Part shown: piece after piece, positions 35,254 through 44,935 of the stretch | Numbering within the stretch: position 1 is the stretch's first letter | Layout: every line of letters starts with the position of its first letter | Source of the DNA: Shewanella algae | Lineage (GTDB): Bacteria > Pseudomonadota > Gammaproteobacteria > Enterobacterales > Shewanellaceae | Direction: 5' to 3' | DNA: 64,000 nucleotides | Assembly: GCF_009183365.2 (NCBI RefSeq) | Contig: NZ_CP068230.1 | Span: forward strand, 941,001 to 1,005,000 | Translations under genes and position numbers: made by a program | Notes under the pieces: model-generated | What the model was told of the DNA's origin: nothing | What the model saw: only the letters and a program-made list of their open reading frames with translations | Databases searched by the model: none

Positions 35254-36007
35254 TACCACAAGTTTATTGCACAGCGCCGAGGCGCTGCTGGCCTTGCTGG
35301 ATGCGCCGGCCGCTGAGCAGCAAAGCGCCCTGGCTGCCATCAATGGCTATCTTGACGGATTGAGTGCCGAGGCGCGGATCCAATGGGCCCTGGCCTATCT
35401 GCCCGGGAGCCATGCCTTGTCGTCCAGCTTTGGTATTCAGGCGGCAGTGATGCTGCATCTGGTGAATTCGGTGCAGCAAGACACGCAAGTGATCTTGACC
35501 GACACCGGCTACCTGTTTCCCGAGACCTACCGTTTTATCGATCAACTGACAGAGCGGCTCGGACTCAATCTCAAAGTCTATCGGGCCGAGACGAGTACCG
35601 CCTGGCAGGAGGCCAGATTCGGTAAGCTTTGGCAGCAGGGGCTTGAGGGGCTGGAGCAATACAACCGCATCAACAAGGTGGAACCGATGCAGCGGGCACT
35701 GGCTGAGCTGGAAGTTGGCACCTGGTTTGCCGGTTTGCGCCGTTCCCAGGCATCGACCCGGGAAGGGTTGCCGATTTTGGCCATCCACGGCAAGCGCTAC
35801 AAGATGCTGCCGATTATTGAGTGGAACAACAAACAGGTGCATGAGTATCTCAAGCGCTATGACTTGCCCTATCACCCCCTCTGGGAGCAGGGTTATGTCT
35901 CTGTGGGTGATACCCATTCGAGCAAGCCCCTGGAACTGGGGATGACGGAAGAAGAGACACGTTTCAACGGGCTAAAACGCGAATGTGGATTGCACTACGA
36001 GATCTGA
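35246..36007 (+). CDS. cysH: Phosphoadenosine phosphosulfate (PAPS) reductase
   Basis: The 253-residue enzyme reduces PAPS to sulfite with thioredoxin. It shows the family SSSFGIQAAVMLHL loop, a DTGYLFPETYRF motif and the C-terminal catalytic KRECGLH with Cys247. It lacks the extra cysteine pairs of the iron-sulfur APS reductases, so PAPS is the substrate; this agrees with a CysC kinase at 44283. It ends the cysJIH operon. Confidence 0.97.
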   Translation: MADTTSLLHSAEALLALLDAPAAEQQSALAAINGYLDGLSAEARIQWALAYLPGSHALSSSFGIQAAVMLHLVNSVQQDTQVILTDTGYLFPETYRFIDQLTERLGLNLKVYRAETSTAWQEARFGKLWQQGLEGLEQYNRINKVEPMQRALAELEVGTWFAGLRRSQASTREGLPILAIHGKRYKMLPIIEWNNKQVHEYLKRYDLPYHPLWEQGYVSVGDTHSSKPLELGMTEEETRFNGLKRECGLHYEI

Positions 36008-36513
36008 TTTGTGGCCGCTGTCATCAGTGGCTTTTTTCTGCCTGTGGACAAGTTGGAAGGATTGTCATCTTGTGGTCATCTTGGGGCATTAGCCTTGGCA
36101 ATTCCGATTGTTAGTGCCTCTGGGTAATCGGAACTCATACTTTAGTACATATTTGTTCACAGGGTTATGCACAGGATGTTTTTCTGGTTTATAATCCAAA
36201 GTTCCCGCTGGGGAAAGTGTGATATGCCATTCTGTATCGGGTGTTTTTATGAAACATCGGCTTAGCGGCAGGCAGTGAAGTCGGCAATACACATCAAGAC
36301 GGCTCGCCCTTATGGCATCGGTTGCCCAGGTTTTTCAGCAGTCGGTCGCGAGTGACCCCGAGCTTTGATTGGCTTGCTGGCGCAGCTTCAAAGCACTCTC
36401 CGTGTCCCGGATAGCCCGATCACCCTTTCATGGGGCTATCCGGGAATTGTTTCTTCCTTGCTTCAATCCTCTTTGACTCAATCTCCCGCAGGCTTTTATC
36501 CCTGCTGGGCTTG
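36008..36513. other. Gap between cysH and S41-like gene
   Basis: The 506-nt gap between convergent genes holds a strong terminator at 36406-36444. I see no supported gene or RNA in the rest. Confidence 0.7.
36406..36455. terminator. Terminator between cysH and convergent S41-like gene
   Basis: CCCGGATAGCCC / GGGCTATCCGGG forms a 12-bp stem (36406-36444) followed by AATTGTTTCTT. It can end cysJIH and perhaps also the minus-strand gene that stops at 36514. Confidence 0.85.
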
Positions 36514-38004
36514 TTACTGCTGATCTTTTTCTGATTGATGGTCCTCTACTTGAGTGCTCTCTGCTTGAGTGTCTTTTGCCTGAGTGTTCTCGGGTTGCCC
36601 TTCTGCAGAATGCTGCAGGCTTTGCTCCGGAGAGATGAGAGACAGCAATCCCTGCCATTGCAAGGGTTCATCTGTTGGCAGTTGCAGATCCGGCTCTGTG
36701 CCGATGCCGGAAAGCAACTGGCCATAGCCGTCATAGCCAAGCGAGGCGCTGATACTCAGTTGCAGGCCACTGGCTGGCAGGGTGAAATGATGCAAACGCC
36801 CCAGATCGCCACGGGTCGGCTCGCCGACCAACAGCGCCCTGCGCCAACGTTTGGCTGCATAGGCAATCCATTCACACTCCTGGCGGCAATCCGGGCCAAT
36901 AAGCAGTACCAGGCGTCCCGAGTCAGGCACAGGCGCAGCAGCCAGCTTGGGGATAGGGCGGGCATACCAGTTACTCAGGCTGGGCAGGGGCTGGTTGTCC
37001 AGCGCGGCCCGCACCGGCGGAAACGGCGCGAATTGGGCGAGCGGCTCAAAGTGCAGTGGCCGCAGAAAGTCGCGCCGTAGCTGCGGTGAGCGGCGGTAGC
37101 GGCCATAGCCCAGAGGTTGGCTGCTGAGCCCATTGTGATAGTTGCCGAGAAATTGCAGCAGGCTGTCGCTGAAGCCTCGGGCGTGGCGCAAATCCAGTAC
37201 CAGGGTGTGATTGCTCATCGCGCGCAGCAGATCTTGTTGCAGCTGAGGATCTGTCTCTATTGCGTTGAGATCCGTCAGGCTAAACAGGGCTGTGTCAGGC
37301 GCCAATTGTTGCCAGCTGGCCAGAATGGACAAAGGGGCACTGCGAAACTGCAGCGGTACTTTCATCTCTATATTTTGCGGCTGGAGATCGGCGCCATAGA
37401 GAGTCAGCAGCACCTCTTCTTTGACCCTGAGTCCCATCTCCCGCCTTAGCAGATCCAGCTGTTGCAGCCAGGGCATCTGCATCTGCACGCTATTTTGCTG
37501 CTCCGGTGGCAGGAAGCGATTGGCAATCTTCTGCCAATGGCTGATGGGTAGGCCGTCGATATGGCTGATAAAAGGCGTGTCACTTTGAAGGGGCTCGTCT
37601 CTGTCATTGAGGGCCAGCCACTTGTCTTCCATGGGCCTGAGCCTGAGGGGCAAGACGCCGGAAGGCAGCGCCGCTTGGCTGAGTCGAATGCCCGGGTCTT
37701 TCAACTCTCCCAGCAGCTTGTTGACTTCGGCGGTAAAACGGTTGATGGCAATGCTGTCTCGGTATTCCTGTTTCAGCCGTTGCAGCCGTTTCTCGAGCCG
37801 GGATTCAATGTCCGGATCCAGCACCATAAAGGCCGAATGCTGCTGCAATTGTTTGAGCAGCACAGTCAGATCGGCCTTCATTTGCCTCTGGCTAAGCTGC
37901 TCTTTTTTCGGTGGTTCCGGTAGCAGGAATCGTCCCAACTGCAGACTGGAAATCAGCAGCAGGAGAATAAAACAGCTAACCACTTCACGGAATCCCGGCT
38001 TCAT
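36514..38004 (-). CDS. S41-peptidase-like protein, probably without catalytic Ser
   Basis: The 496-residue protein has an N-terminal signal anchor (VVSCFILLLLISSL), then a fold resembling S41 (C-terminal processing/tricorn) peptidases: LVLDLRHARGFSD, RLVLLIGPDC, ALLVGEPTRGDLG and GIGTEPDLQLP. At the nucleophile position, where the family has Ser in a TFSA-E or SASA-E context, it reads DCRQECEW, so catalysis is doubtful. The last 30 residues are Gln/Glu-rich repeats. The start at 38004 has AGGGAG upstream. A periplasmic scaffold or pseudo-protease role is possible. Confidence 0.65.
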   Translation of the reverse strand: MKPGFREVVSCFILLLLISSLQLGRFLLPEPPKKEQLSQRQMKADLTVLLKQLQQHSAFMVLDPDIESRLEKRLQRLKQEYRDSIAINRFTAEVNKLLGELKDPGIRLSQAALPSGVLPLRLRPMEDKWLALNDRDEPLQSDTPFISHIDGLPISHWQKIANRFLPPEQQNSVQMQMPWLQQLDLLRREMGLRVKEEVLLTLYGADLQPQNIEMKVPLQFRSAPLSILASWQQLAPDTALFSLTDLNAIETDPQLQQDLLRAMSNHTLVLDLRHARGFSDSLLQFLGNYHNGLSSQPLGYGRYRRSPQLRRDFLRPLHFEPLAQFAPFPPVRAALDNQPLPSLSNWYARPIPKLAAAPVPDSGRLVLLIGPDCRQECEWIAYAAKRWRRALLVGEPTRGDLGRLHHFTLPASGLQLSISASLGYDGYGQLLSGIGTEPDLQLPTDEPLQWQGLLSLISPEQSLQHSAEGQPENTQAKDTQAESTQVEDHQSEKDQQ

Positions 38005-38075
38005 ATCACTCCCTGATATCAGCCTCTGAACCAAGAGATGGCGCAGAGGCAGTCATCGAGTTTGTTCTTGGCGGC

Positions 38076-38987
38076 TCAAAGAATATCGTTGATGGCGACA
38101 CCTATGCCTATACGCTGGTTATGGGCGTTATAGTCGATAAGGCTTTCGCCGTAGCCATTGAAGTATTGTGCATACAGACGCAGGTTACCCAAGATGGGGT
38201 AACTCCAGGTAAATTCCACTGCGCCGCGGTTGGGGCTTTGCAGATTGTTACGCAACATCAGGCTGAATCTGTGGTCGTCTATGCCGTAGACACCTGTCAG
38301 CTCGAAGTGGCCGAGGTAATCACTGATATCCGGGTTGTCGTCGCCACGGGGATCGCCCTCATATTCTTTTTCACTTTCCGGGATCCGCCACCACACCTTG
38401 GCCGCCAGCGCTATAGGGCCCTTGTCGAACACCATGGTGCCGTAAATGCGGTTCCAACTGCGGGAGAGATCGCCTGACTTGCCATTGGATTGATGCACGG
38501 CGCCAAAGCCCCAGAAGGAGTTGGTGAAGCCGGCTATTTTCCAGTCGTTGTTGAACAGCATAAAGAGTTCGGGTTCGTGGTTGGTTTCCCGAAACGGCGA
38601 GGAGATATCCTTGTTGTATACCTGCCACCAGGATTGGTTGGTATAGGCGAAAAACAGGTAACCATTGTCGCCAAACACGTTGTACATCAGCGGGAATTTA
38701 AAGCTTATCTGAAACTTGGCTTCATATTCGTCCAGGGTATAACCCTCTTCAGCCGCTTCCGCCGCAAAGGGAGTCATATTGGGTGACGGGTTATAGGTGA
38801 CCGGCAGTATATAGTTGACCTTGTGTGGAGTGATCACAAAGGGCCGCTCTGAGGTTTCCAATTCCTCTTTTACCCTCTGATCGACCAGTGAAGGCTTGCT
38901 GTCTTCGGCGGCATAGAGTTGGCTGGTCGGCAGTATTGCCAGGGCCAAGGTCAGGCCGCTGAGGCTGGAACGGATTTTGGTATACAT
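38076..38987 (-). CDS. pldA: Outer-membrane phospholipase A
   Basis: The 303-residue OMPLA has a signal peptide (cut after LYA) and a 12-strand beta-barrel. The active site motif HQSNGKSGDLSRSWNR gives His165, Ser167 and Asn179, with the same spacing as His142/Ser144/Asn156 in E. coli. It hydrolyses phospholipids misplaced in the outer leaflet. It is expressed alone on the minus strand, divergent from the cobA-cysDN operon. Confidence 0.95.
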   Translation of the reverse strand: MYTKIRSSLSGLTLALAILPTSQLYAAEDSKPSLVDQRVKEELETSERPFVITPHKVNYILPVTYNPSPNMTPFAAEAAEEGYTLDEYEAKFQISFKFPLMYNVFGDNGYLFFAYTNQSWWQVYNKDISSPFRETNHEPELFMLFNNDWKIAGFTNSFWGFGAVHQSNGKSGDLSRSWNRIYGTMVFDKGPIALAAKVWWRIPESEKEYEGDPRGDDNPDISDYLGHFELTGVYGIDDHRFSLMLRNNLQSPNRGAVEFTWSYPILGNLRLYAQYFNGYGESLIDYNAHNQRIGIGVAINDIL

Positions 38988-39371
38988 ATTCTTCCCTGTT
39001 GTCTCTGAGGCTTGATGGAGTGCCCGGCAGTTGCTTTGGCTTGAGAGTGTAACATCCCGGCTTTACTGTGCACATTCCCATCCCAAGCCGTTGTCACCGA
39101 GATAAAACTATAATTTTTTGCCATAAGTTAGTGCCAAAAGCGGCAGTAGACAATAGGAAATTTCAGCAATCCACTTCCACTTTGATTTTGTAATCTATTG
39201 AAAATAAAAAGTAATGTTTTTTATTGACAGATTTCTCAGTCTCCGGGCGCTTTCTTGTTACCGCGATTCCTTTCTATATATCTAAAAGTAATAACAACTA
39301 ATGATTCTCTATTTATAGTGGAATATAACTAGCCGCTATATTGCTTACATCAGCAAGATGGGGAATAGCGC
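38988..39371. other. Divergent promoter region of pldA and cobA-cysDN
   Basis: The 384-nt region has no gene. The part at 39100-39350 is A/T-rich with several TATAAT-like words, as expected of a CysB-type promoter before the sulfate operon. I cannot place a site firmly. Confidence 0.5.
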
Positions 39372-40193
39372 ATGGAATTACTGACACTGCCCGGCAAGCG
39401 GGCCAAGGGCAAAGTTTATCTGCTTGGAGCCGGTCCCGGCGATCCTGAGCTATTGACCGTCAAGGCCTGGCACCTGCTGCAGCGCGCCGATGTGGTGCTG
39501 TTCGATGCCTTGGTCAGTCCCGAGATCCTGGCGCTGATCCCCGAAGGTGCCGAGCGCATCGCCGTGGGCAAACGGGCCGGTGAGCACAGTGCTTCTCAGA
39601 GTGAAATCAACCGTTTGTTGCTGACCAAGGCTTTTACCCGCCAAACCGTGGTCAGGCTCAAAGGGGGCGATCCCTTTATCTTCGGTCGCGGCGGCGAGGA
39701 GTTGCAGACTCTGGCACAGGCCGGCGTCGCCTTCGAAGTGGTGCCTGGCATCACGGCCGCCAGCGGTACCGCCGCCTATGCGGGTATTCCCTTGACCCAC
39801 AGGGATTTTGCCCAAGGGGTCAGCTTTATTACCGGTCATTGCCAGCTGCAAAACCGCCCCATGGATTGGCAAGGCTATGCCAACCCGGCCAACACCCTGG
39901 TGGTGTACATGGGGATCCTCAATGCCGGGCTCATTCAGCAACAACTGATTGCCCATGGTCGCAGCCCGCAGACGCCGGTGGCCATAGTATCCAAGGCCAC
40001 GACCAGACAGCAGCAGCTTGTTATCGGCACTCTGGAGCAGTTGCAAACCCTGGCTCAGGACCCGCGGGTAGTGATGCCGGCGCTGATGATCATAGGCGAA
40101 GTCGTCGCTCTGGCAGACAGCCTCAGCTGGTTTGAACCCGAGGCGGCAAATAATGACCTGCAACTACAACATGATGCTGCTACAGCACTTTGA
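39372..40193 (+). CDS. cobA: Uroporphyrinogen-III C-methyltransferase (SUMT)
   Basis: The 273-residue SAM-dependent enzyme makes precorrin-2 from uroporphyrinogen III, the first step to siroheme. Motifs are VYLLGAGPGDPELLTVKA, RLKGGDPFIFGRGGEE and VPGITAASGTAAYAGIPLTHRD. Only the methyltransferase half is present; the oxidase/chelatase domain of CysG is missing and must be encoded elsewhere. It is first in an operon with cysDN, which links siroheme supply to sulfite reduction. Confidence 0.95.
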   Translation: MELLTLPGKRAKGKVYLLGAGPGDPELLTVKAWHLLQRADVVLFDALVSPEILALIPEGAERIAVGKRAGEHSASQSEINRLLLTKAFTRQTVVRLKGGDPFIFGRGGEELQTLAQAGVAFEVVPGITAASGTAAYAGIPLTHRDFAQGVSFITGHCQLQNRPMDWQGYANPANTLVVYMGILNAGLIQQQLIAHGRSPQTPVAIVSKATTRQQQLVIGTLEQLQTLAQDPRVVMPALMIIGEVVALADSLSWFEPEAANNDLQLQHDAATAL

Positions 40194-40211
40194 ATCAATT
40201 GGAGAAATAAG

Positions 40212-41120
40212 ATGTCAGGGCCAGTGTTGAGTCACCTTGAACAGTTGGAAGCCGAGAGCATCCAGATCTTTCGCGAAGTTGCCGCCGAATTCGACAACCC
40301 GGTGATGTTGTACTCCATCGGCAAGGATTCTTCCGTGCTGTTGCATCTGGCGCGCAAGGCCTTCTATCCGGGCAAGATCCCATTCCCCTTGCTGCATGTG
40401 GATACCGACTGGAAGTTTCGCGAGATGATACGTTTTCGTGATCAGGCGGCCAAGAAGTACGGCTTCGAGCTTCTGGTGCACAAGAACCCGCAAGGCCTGG
40501 CGATGGGCATGAATCCCTTTACCTTCGGCTCGGCCAAGCACACAGACGTGATGAAGACCGAAGGCCTGAAACAGGCCCTGGATAAATACGGTTTCGATGC
40601 CGCCTTTGGCGGCGCCCGCCGCGACGAGGAGAAGTCCCGCGCCAAGGAGCGTGTCTATTCCTTTCGCGATCGCCATCACCGCTGGGATCCCAAGAACCAG
40701 CGCCCCGAGCTGTGGCACACCTATAACGGTCAGGTCAACAAGGGGGAGAGCATCAGGGTCTTCCCGCTTTCCAACTGGACCGAGTTGGATATCTGGCAAT
40801 ACATCTATCAGGAAAACATTGACATAGTACCGCTCTATTTTGCCGAGCAGCGCCCGGTGGTGGAGCGCGATGGCAGCCTGATCATGGTTGATGACGAGCG
40901 GATGCCGCTCAATGAAGGCGAAGTGCCCGAGTATCGCCGGGTGCGTTTTCGCACTCTGGGGTGTTATCCCCTGACCGGCGCCATAGAGTCCAGTGCCGCG
41001 ACGCTGGCAGAGATTATCGAAGAGATGTTGCTGTCCCGCTCCAGTGAGCGTCAGGGACGGGTCATCGACAGGGATTCGTCCGGGTCGATGGAAAAGAAAA
41101 AGCGTGAGGGGTATTTCTAA
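40212..41120 (+). CDS. cysD: Sulfate adenylyltransferase subunit 2
   Basis: The 302-residue subunit forms adenylyl sulfate (APS) from ATP and sulfate. It belongs to the ATP pyrophosphatase family with the PP-loop YSIGKDSSV near residue 37, FGGARRDEEKSRAKER in the middle and a family-typical end SSGSMEKKKREGYF. It works with CysN, whose gene overlaps by 1 nt. The ribosome site GGAG lies upstream of ATG 40212. Confidence 0.98.
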   Translation: MSGPVLSHLEQLEAESIQIFREVAAEFDNPVMLYSIGKDSSVLLHLARKAFYPGKIPFPLLHVDTDWKFREMIRFRDQAAKKYGFELLVHKNPQGLAMGMNPFTFGSAKHTDVMKTEGLKQALDKYGFDAAFGGARRDEEKSRAKERVYSFRDRHHRWDPKNQRPELWHTYNGQVNKGESIRVFPLSNWTELDIWQYIYQENIDIVPLYFAEQRPVVERDGSLIMVDDERMPLNEGEVPEYRRVRFRTLGCYPLTGAIESSAATLAEIIEEMLLSRSSERQGRVIDRDSSGSMEKKKREGYF

Positions 41121-42535
41121 TGTCGGTTGCACAACAAGTCAATGAGCTGGGTATAGAGCAATATCTTGAAAATCAGCAGAATAAATCGCTTTTGAAGTTT
41201 CTGACCTGTGGTTCCGTGGATGATGGCAAGTCAACACTGATAGGCCGTTTGCTGCACGACAGCGCCCAGATCTATGAAGATCAACTGGCGGCACTGCACA
41301 AGGATTCTAAAAGCCATGGCACCACGGGCGAAGCCGTGGATCTGGCTTTGCTGGTGGATGGCCTGCAGGCCGAGCGCGAGCAGGGGATCACCATAGATGT
41401 GGCCTATCGTTACTTCTCTACCGAGAAACGCAAGTTCATCATTGCCGACACTCCCGGGCATGAGCAGTACACCCGCAATATGGCGACCGGCGCTTCCAAC
41501 TGCGATCTGGCGATTATTCTGATCGACGGTCGCTACGGGGTGCAGACCCAGACCCGCAGACACAGCTTTATCTGCTCTCTCTTGGGGATCAAGCAGTTCA
41601 TCGTGGCCGTCAATAAGATGGATCTGCTGGATTTCAGTGAGGAGCGTTTCGAGGCGATCAAGGCCGACTATCTGGCGTTTGCCGGCCAGTTGCAGTTGGA
41701 CGATATCCACTTTGTACCGCTGTCGGCCCTCGATGGCGACAACCTGGTGAACCGCTCGGCGCGCACCCCTTGGTATCAGGGCGAAACCTTGCTTGCCATG
41801 CTGGAGAGTGCGCCTGTGACCGGCTTTAACCACGCCTTTGATGCCCGCTTCCCGGTGCAGTATGTCAGCCGTCCCAACCTGGACTTCCGCGGTTTTGCCG
41901 GTACTTTGGCCTCCGGCAGTCTGCAAGTTGGCCAGAGGGTCAAGGTGCTGCCTTCGGGGAAAGAGTCGACTATCGCCTCGATTGTCACCTTCGATGGTGA
42001 GCTCAAGCAGGGCTATGCCGGCCAGGCACTGACCCTGACCCTGAGTGATGAGATTGATATCAGCCGCGGCGATGTGATAGTGCCGGCGGAGAGCCCTGTG
42101 GGCGTTTCCAACCGGCTGCTGGCCAAGGTGGTGTGGATGCACGAGCAGCCGCTGACACCCGGCAAGCAGTACAACATCAAGCTGGGAACCAAAAAGGTGC
42201 CAGCCAGTGTCAGCCGCATACTGCACAGCATAGATGTGAATACCCTGGCACAGGACAGTGTTGCCGAGCTGAGCCTCAACACCATAGCCCTGGTTGAGCT
42301 GGAGCTGAGTGAGGCCGTGGTGTTCGATGCCTATAGTGACAATCGCGATACCGGCGGTTTTATCTTTATCGATCGCATCAGCAATGTCACTGTCGGTGCC
42401 GGTATGGTGCAGCAGGCGCTTGAGGAAACTGAAAAAACGACCCATTTCAGTGAGTTTGAATTGGAACTCAATGCCTTGATCCGCAAGCATTTCCCCCATT
42501 GGCAGGCGCTGGATATCCGCGCTCGGGGAGACTGA
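41120..42535 (+). CDS. cysN: Sulfate adenylyltransferase subunit 1 (GTPase)
   Basis: The 471-residue GTPase drives APS synthesis by CysD. It has G1 GSVDDGKSTL, G3 DTPGHEQYTRN and G4 NKMDLLDF, with EF-Tu-like beta-barrel domains after. It is not fused to APS kinase; CysC is separate downstream. It overlaps cysD by 1 nt and is followed after 1 nt by the permease gene. Confidence 0.98.
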   Translation: MSVAQQVNELGIEQYLENQQNKSLLKFLTCGSVDDGKSTLIGRLLHDSAQIYEDQLAALHKDSKSHGTTGEAVDLALLVDGLQAEREQGITIDVAYRYFSTEKRKFIIADTPGHEQYTRNMATGASNCDLAIILIDGRYGVQTQTRRHSFICSLLGIKQFIVAVNKMDLLDFSEERFEAIKADYLAFAGQLQLDDIHFVPLSALDGDNLVNRSARTPWYQGETLLAMLESAPVTGFNHAFDARFPVQYVSRPNLDFRGFAGTLASGSLQVGQRVKVLPSGKESTIASIVTFDGELKQGYAGQALTLTLSDEIDISRGDVIVPAESPVGVSNRLLAKVVWMHEQPLTPGKQYNIKLGTKKVPASVSRILHSIDVNTLAQDSVAELSLNTIALVELELSEAVVFDAYSDNRDTGGFIFIDRISNVTVGAGMVQQALEETEKTTHFSEFELELNALIRKHFPHWQALDIRARGD

Positions 42536-42536
42536 A

Positions 42537-44273
42537 TTGTCTGAAACCTGGATCCTGGGGTTAATACTGCTCGCGCTGGTGGCCGGACTCGTCAGTGGTC
42601 TGGCATCACCGGCCATGCTGTTTACCATAGCGGCGCTGCTCAGTTACCTCTTGGGTATGCTGGAGCTTGAGTCGCTGCTGGGCAGTTTTACCAACGCCAG
42701 TCTGGTGACTCTGGTGCTTCTGGTGCTGGCAACCACGGCACTGGAGAAGACGCCCTTGCTCGGTAGGCTCAGCCAGGTCATAGGCTCAGGCTCCTTGGGG
42801 CTGACCATGGCCAAGCTGGGGTTTTCCACTGCGTTGCTGTCGTCTTTCACCAACAATACTGCAGTGGTGGCCTCGCTGATTGGCGTGGTGCGTCGCAATC
42901 AGCAGCATGCACCGGCCAAGTTATTGCTGCCCTTATCCTACGCGGCAATTTTGGGCGGCACCCTGACCCTGATTGGCACCTCGACCAACCTGATAGTGAA
43001 CTCCTTTGTTGAAAACGCCGGGCTGAAACCCCTGGGCTTTTTTGAGTTTTCCTTGATTGGCCTGGCCGTGGTGGTGGCCGGTATCGCGCTTTTGGTATTG
43101 CTGTCACACCTGTTGCCCGATGGCGATGAGCAACACGGCGATGAAAGTCTGCCCTATCTGTTGGAAGCCAAAGTGCTGCCCGGCTCAACCCTGGTGGGCC
43201 GCAGCGTGCAGGACAACAGACTCAGGGCCCTGAAAAAGCTCTATCTGGCGGAGCTCGAGCGCAGCGGCATTCGCATCTGCCCTGTGCCGCCGCAACTCGT
43301 GCTGGCCGCGGGGGATGTGCTGCGCTTCAGCGGCGCGGTGGAGTCGGTGGAGTTGCTGCATCAATTCGATGGTTTGGAGTGGTTCGGCAAGCAGCAGGCC
43401 AGGGGCCAGAATCTGGTGGAAGCCGTGCTGGCGCCGTCTTCGGCTTTGGTGGGCTCTTCGCTCAAGGCCTCGCGATTTCGGGAGCAGTTTGATGCCGCCG
43501 TAATGGCGATTCGCCGCGGCCATCATCCACTCAAGGGCGGCTTGGGCGACATAGTGCTGCAGGCCGGAGATGTGTTGCTGTTGACTCCGGGCGATGGCTT
43601 TGGCCGTAATCCGCGTCTCAGTACCGACTTTGCCGCCGTCAGCGGCCTGGACTTGAGTGTCAGGCTGGACAGTCGCCGCAGTCAGTGGGTGCTGGCGGGC
43701 TTTGTGCTCACCATAGCTGCCAGTCTGCTGGGCTGGCTGCCGCTGGCCAAGGGGCTGGTGCTCTTGTTGCTCAGTTATCTGGCGATAGGTGCGGTGACCC
43801 TGGGCGAGCTCAAACGGCGGTTCCCGCTGGAGCTGGTGTTGATTGTCGGCAGCGCCCTGAGTCTGGCCAATCTGATGTTGGATACCGGCTTGGCCAAAGG
43901 GATGGCCGATACTCTGCTCGGCGCCTTTTCCGGCTTTGGGGTCTTTGGCGCCTTTGTCGGGGTTTATTTGTTGACCTTGCTGTTGACCGAACTCATAACC
44001 AATAACGCGGCGGCGGCCTTGGCTTTTCCCGTGGCCTATGCGATTGCGACCAGCTTCGGGGTCGACAGTCGGCCCTTTATTCTGGCAGTGGTGTTTGGTG
44101 CCAGCGCCAGCTTTATTTCGCCCTATGGCTACCAAACCAATCTGATGGTGTTCAACGCCGGTAATTACCGCTTTATTGATTTTGTGCGCTTGGGGCTGCC
44201 GCTGTCGCTGCTTTACTCGGCGATAGTTCTGTTTCTGGTGCCCATGCTGTTCCCCTTTGATGCGGGTCTTTAA
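42537..44273 (+). CDS. SLC13/DASS-type permease with RCK_C domains, likely sulfate uptake
   Basis: The 578-residue membrane protein has two halves of transmembrane helices (about 1-190 and 380-578) separated by two TrkA-C (RCK_C) domains (about 205-375). LIGTSTNLIVNSF in the first half and LITNNAAAALAFP in the second are the DASS hairpin motifs. It sits inside the cysDN-cysC operon, so sulfate is the likely substrate. The start is TTG 42537, 6 nt behind GGGGAG. It could replace or supplement a CysTWA importer. Confidence 0.88.
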   Translation: MSETWILGLILLALVAGLVSGLASPAMLFTIAALLSYLLGMLELESLLGSFTNASLVTLVLLVLATTALEKTPLLGRLSQVIGSGSLGLTMAKLGFSTALLSSFTNNTAVVASLIGVVRRNQQHAPAKLLLPLSYAAILGGTLTLIGTSTNLIVNSFVENAGLKPLGFFEFSLIGLAVVVAGIALLVLLSHLLPDGDEQHGDESLPYLLEAKVLPGSTLVGRSVQDNRLRALKKLYLAELERSGIRICPVPPQLVLAAGDVLRFSGAVESVELLHQFDGLEWFGKQQARGQNLVEAVLAPSSALVGSSLKASRFREQFDAAVMAIRRGHHPLKGGLGDIVLQAGDVLLLTPGDGFGRNPRLSTDFAAVSGLDLSVRLDSRRSQWVLAGFVLTIAASLLGWLPLAKGLVLLLLSYLAIGAVTLGELKRRFPLELVLIVGSALSLANLMLDTGLAKGMADTLLGAFSGFGVFGAFVGVYLLTLLLTELITNNAAAALAFPVAYAIATSFGVDSRPFILAVVFGASASFISPYGYQTNLMVFNAGNYRFIDFVRLGLPLSLLYSAIVLFLVPMLFPFDAGL

Positions 44274-44282
44274 GGAGTGACG

Positions 44283-44921
44283 ATGAAGAATTCTACCCAG
44301 CCCAATGCCGATATCGTTTGGCATCAGCATGCTGTCGATCAGGCGGCCAGGGCAGCCCAGAAGGGCCAACAACCTGTGCTGCTCTGGTTCACCGGGCTGT
44401 CCGGCGCCGGCAAGTCGACCCTGGCAGGCGCCCTGGAGCGGGCACTGTTCGAGGCGGGGTTTCATACCTATCTGCTCGATGGCGACAATGTGCGTCATGG
44501 TCTTTGCAAAGATCTCGGCTTCAGCGCCGCCGATAGGGATGAAAACCTGCGAAGAGTGGGCGAAGTGGCGCACCTGATGGTGGATGCCGGTTTGCTGGTA
44601 CTGTCGGCCTTTATCTCGCCGACCCGGGCCGAGCGTGATGCCATTCGCTGCCGGTTTGCCGCGGGGCGTTTTATCGAAGTGCATGTTTCCACGCCACTGG
44701 CTGTGTGTGAGGCCCGCGATCCCAAGGGCTTGTATCAGAAGGCGCGTAAGGGGGAAATCCGTGACTTTACCGGAATTTCGGCGCCCTACGAAGAGCCGCT
44801 GGCTGCCGAGTTGACCATAGATACCAGCAAGGGCGATCTCAATACCCAGGTGCAGGCATTGCTGGATTACCTTTCTGCCTTGGAAGTGATCCCGTCGACG
44901 CGATTACAGGCCAGCGCCTGA
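44283..44921 (+). CDS. cysC: Adenylylsulfate (APS) kinase
   Basis: The 212-residue kinase phosphorylates APS to PAPS for CysH. Motifs are the P-loop FTGLSGAGKST, LLDGDNVRHGL and FISPTRAERD. ATG 44283 sits 5 nt behind AAGGAG; an in-frame GTG at 44277 would overlap that ribosome site. It completes the cobA-cysDN-permease-cysC operon and ends 14 nt from the convergent TIGR03899 gene. Confidence 0.97.
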   Translation: MKNSTQPNADIVWHQHAVDQAARAAQKGQQPVLLWFTGLSGAGKSTLAGALERALFEAGFHTYLLDGDNVRHGLCKDLGFSAADRDENLRRVGEVAHLMVDAGLLVLSAFISPTRAERDAIRCRFAAGRFIEVHVSTPLAVCEARDPKGLYQKARKGEIRDFTGISAPYEEPLAAELTIDTSKGDLNTQVQALLDYLSALEVIPSTRLQASA

Positions 44922-44935
44922 GGCTCAGTTGATGC

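Noticed and set aside
36165..36173. DnaA-box-like TTATGCACA in the gap after cysH
   Set aside because: It is a single 9-mer without further clear boxes, an A/T-rich unwinding region or replication genes, so an origin is not supported.
43185..44684. 499-codon antisense open frame across the sulfate permease and cysC
   Set aside because: The sense genes have clear motifs and coupled spacing. The antisense product is a low-complexity His/Gln-rich string.
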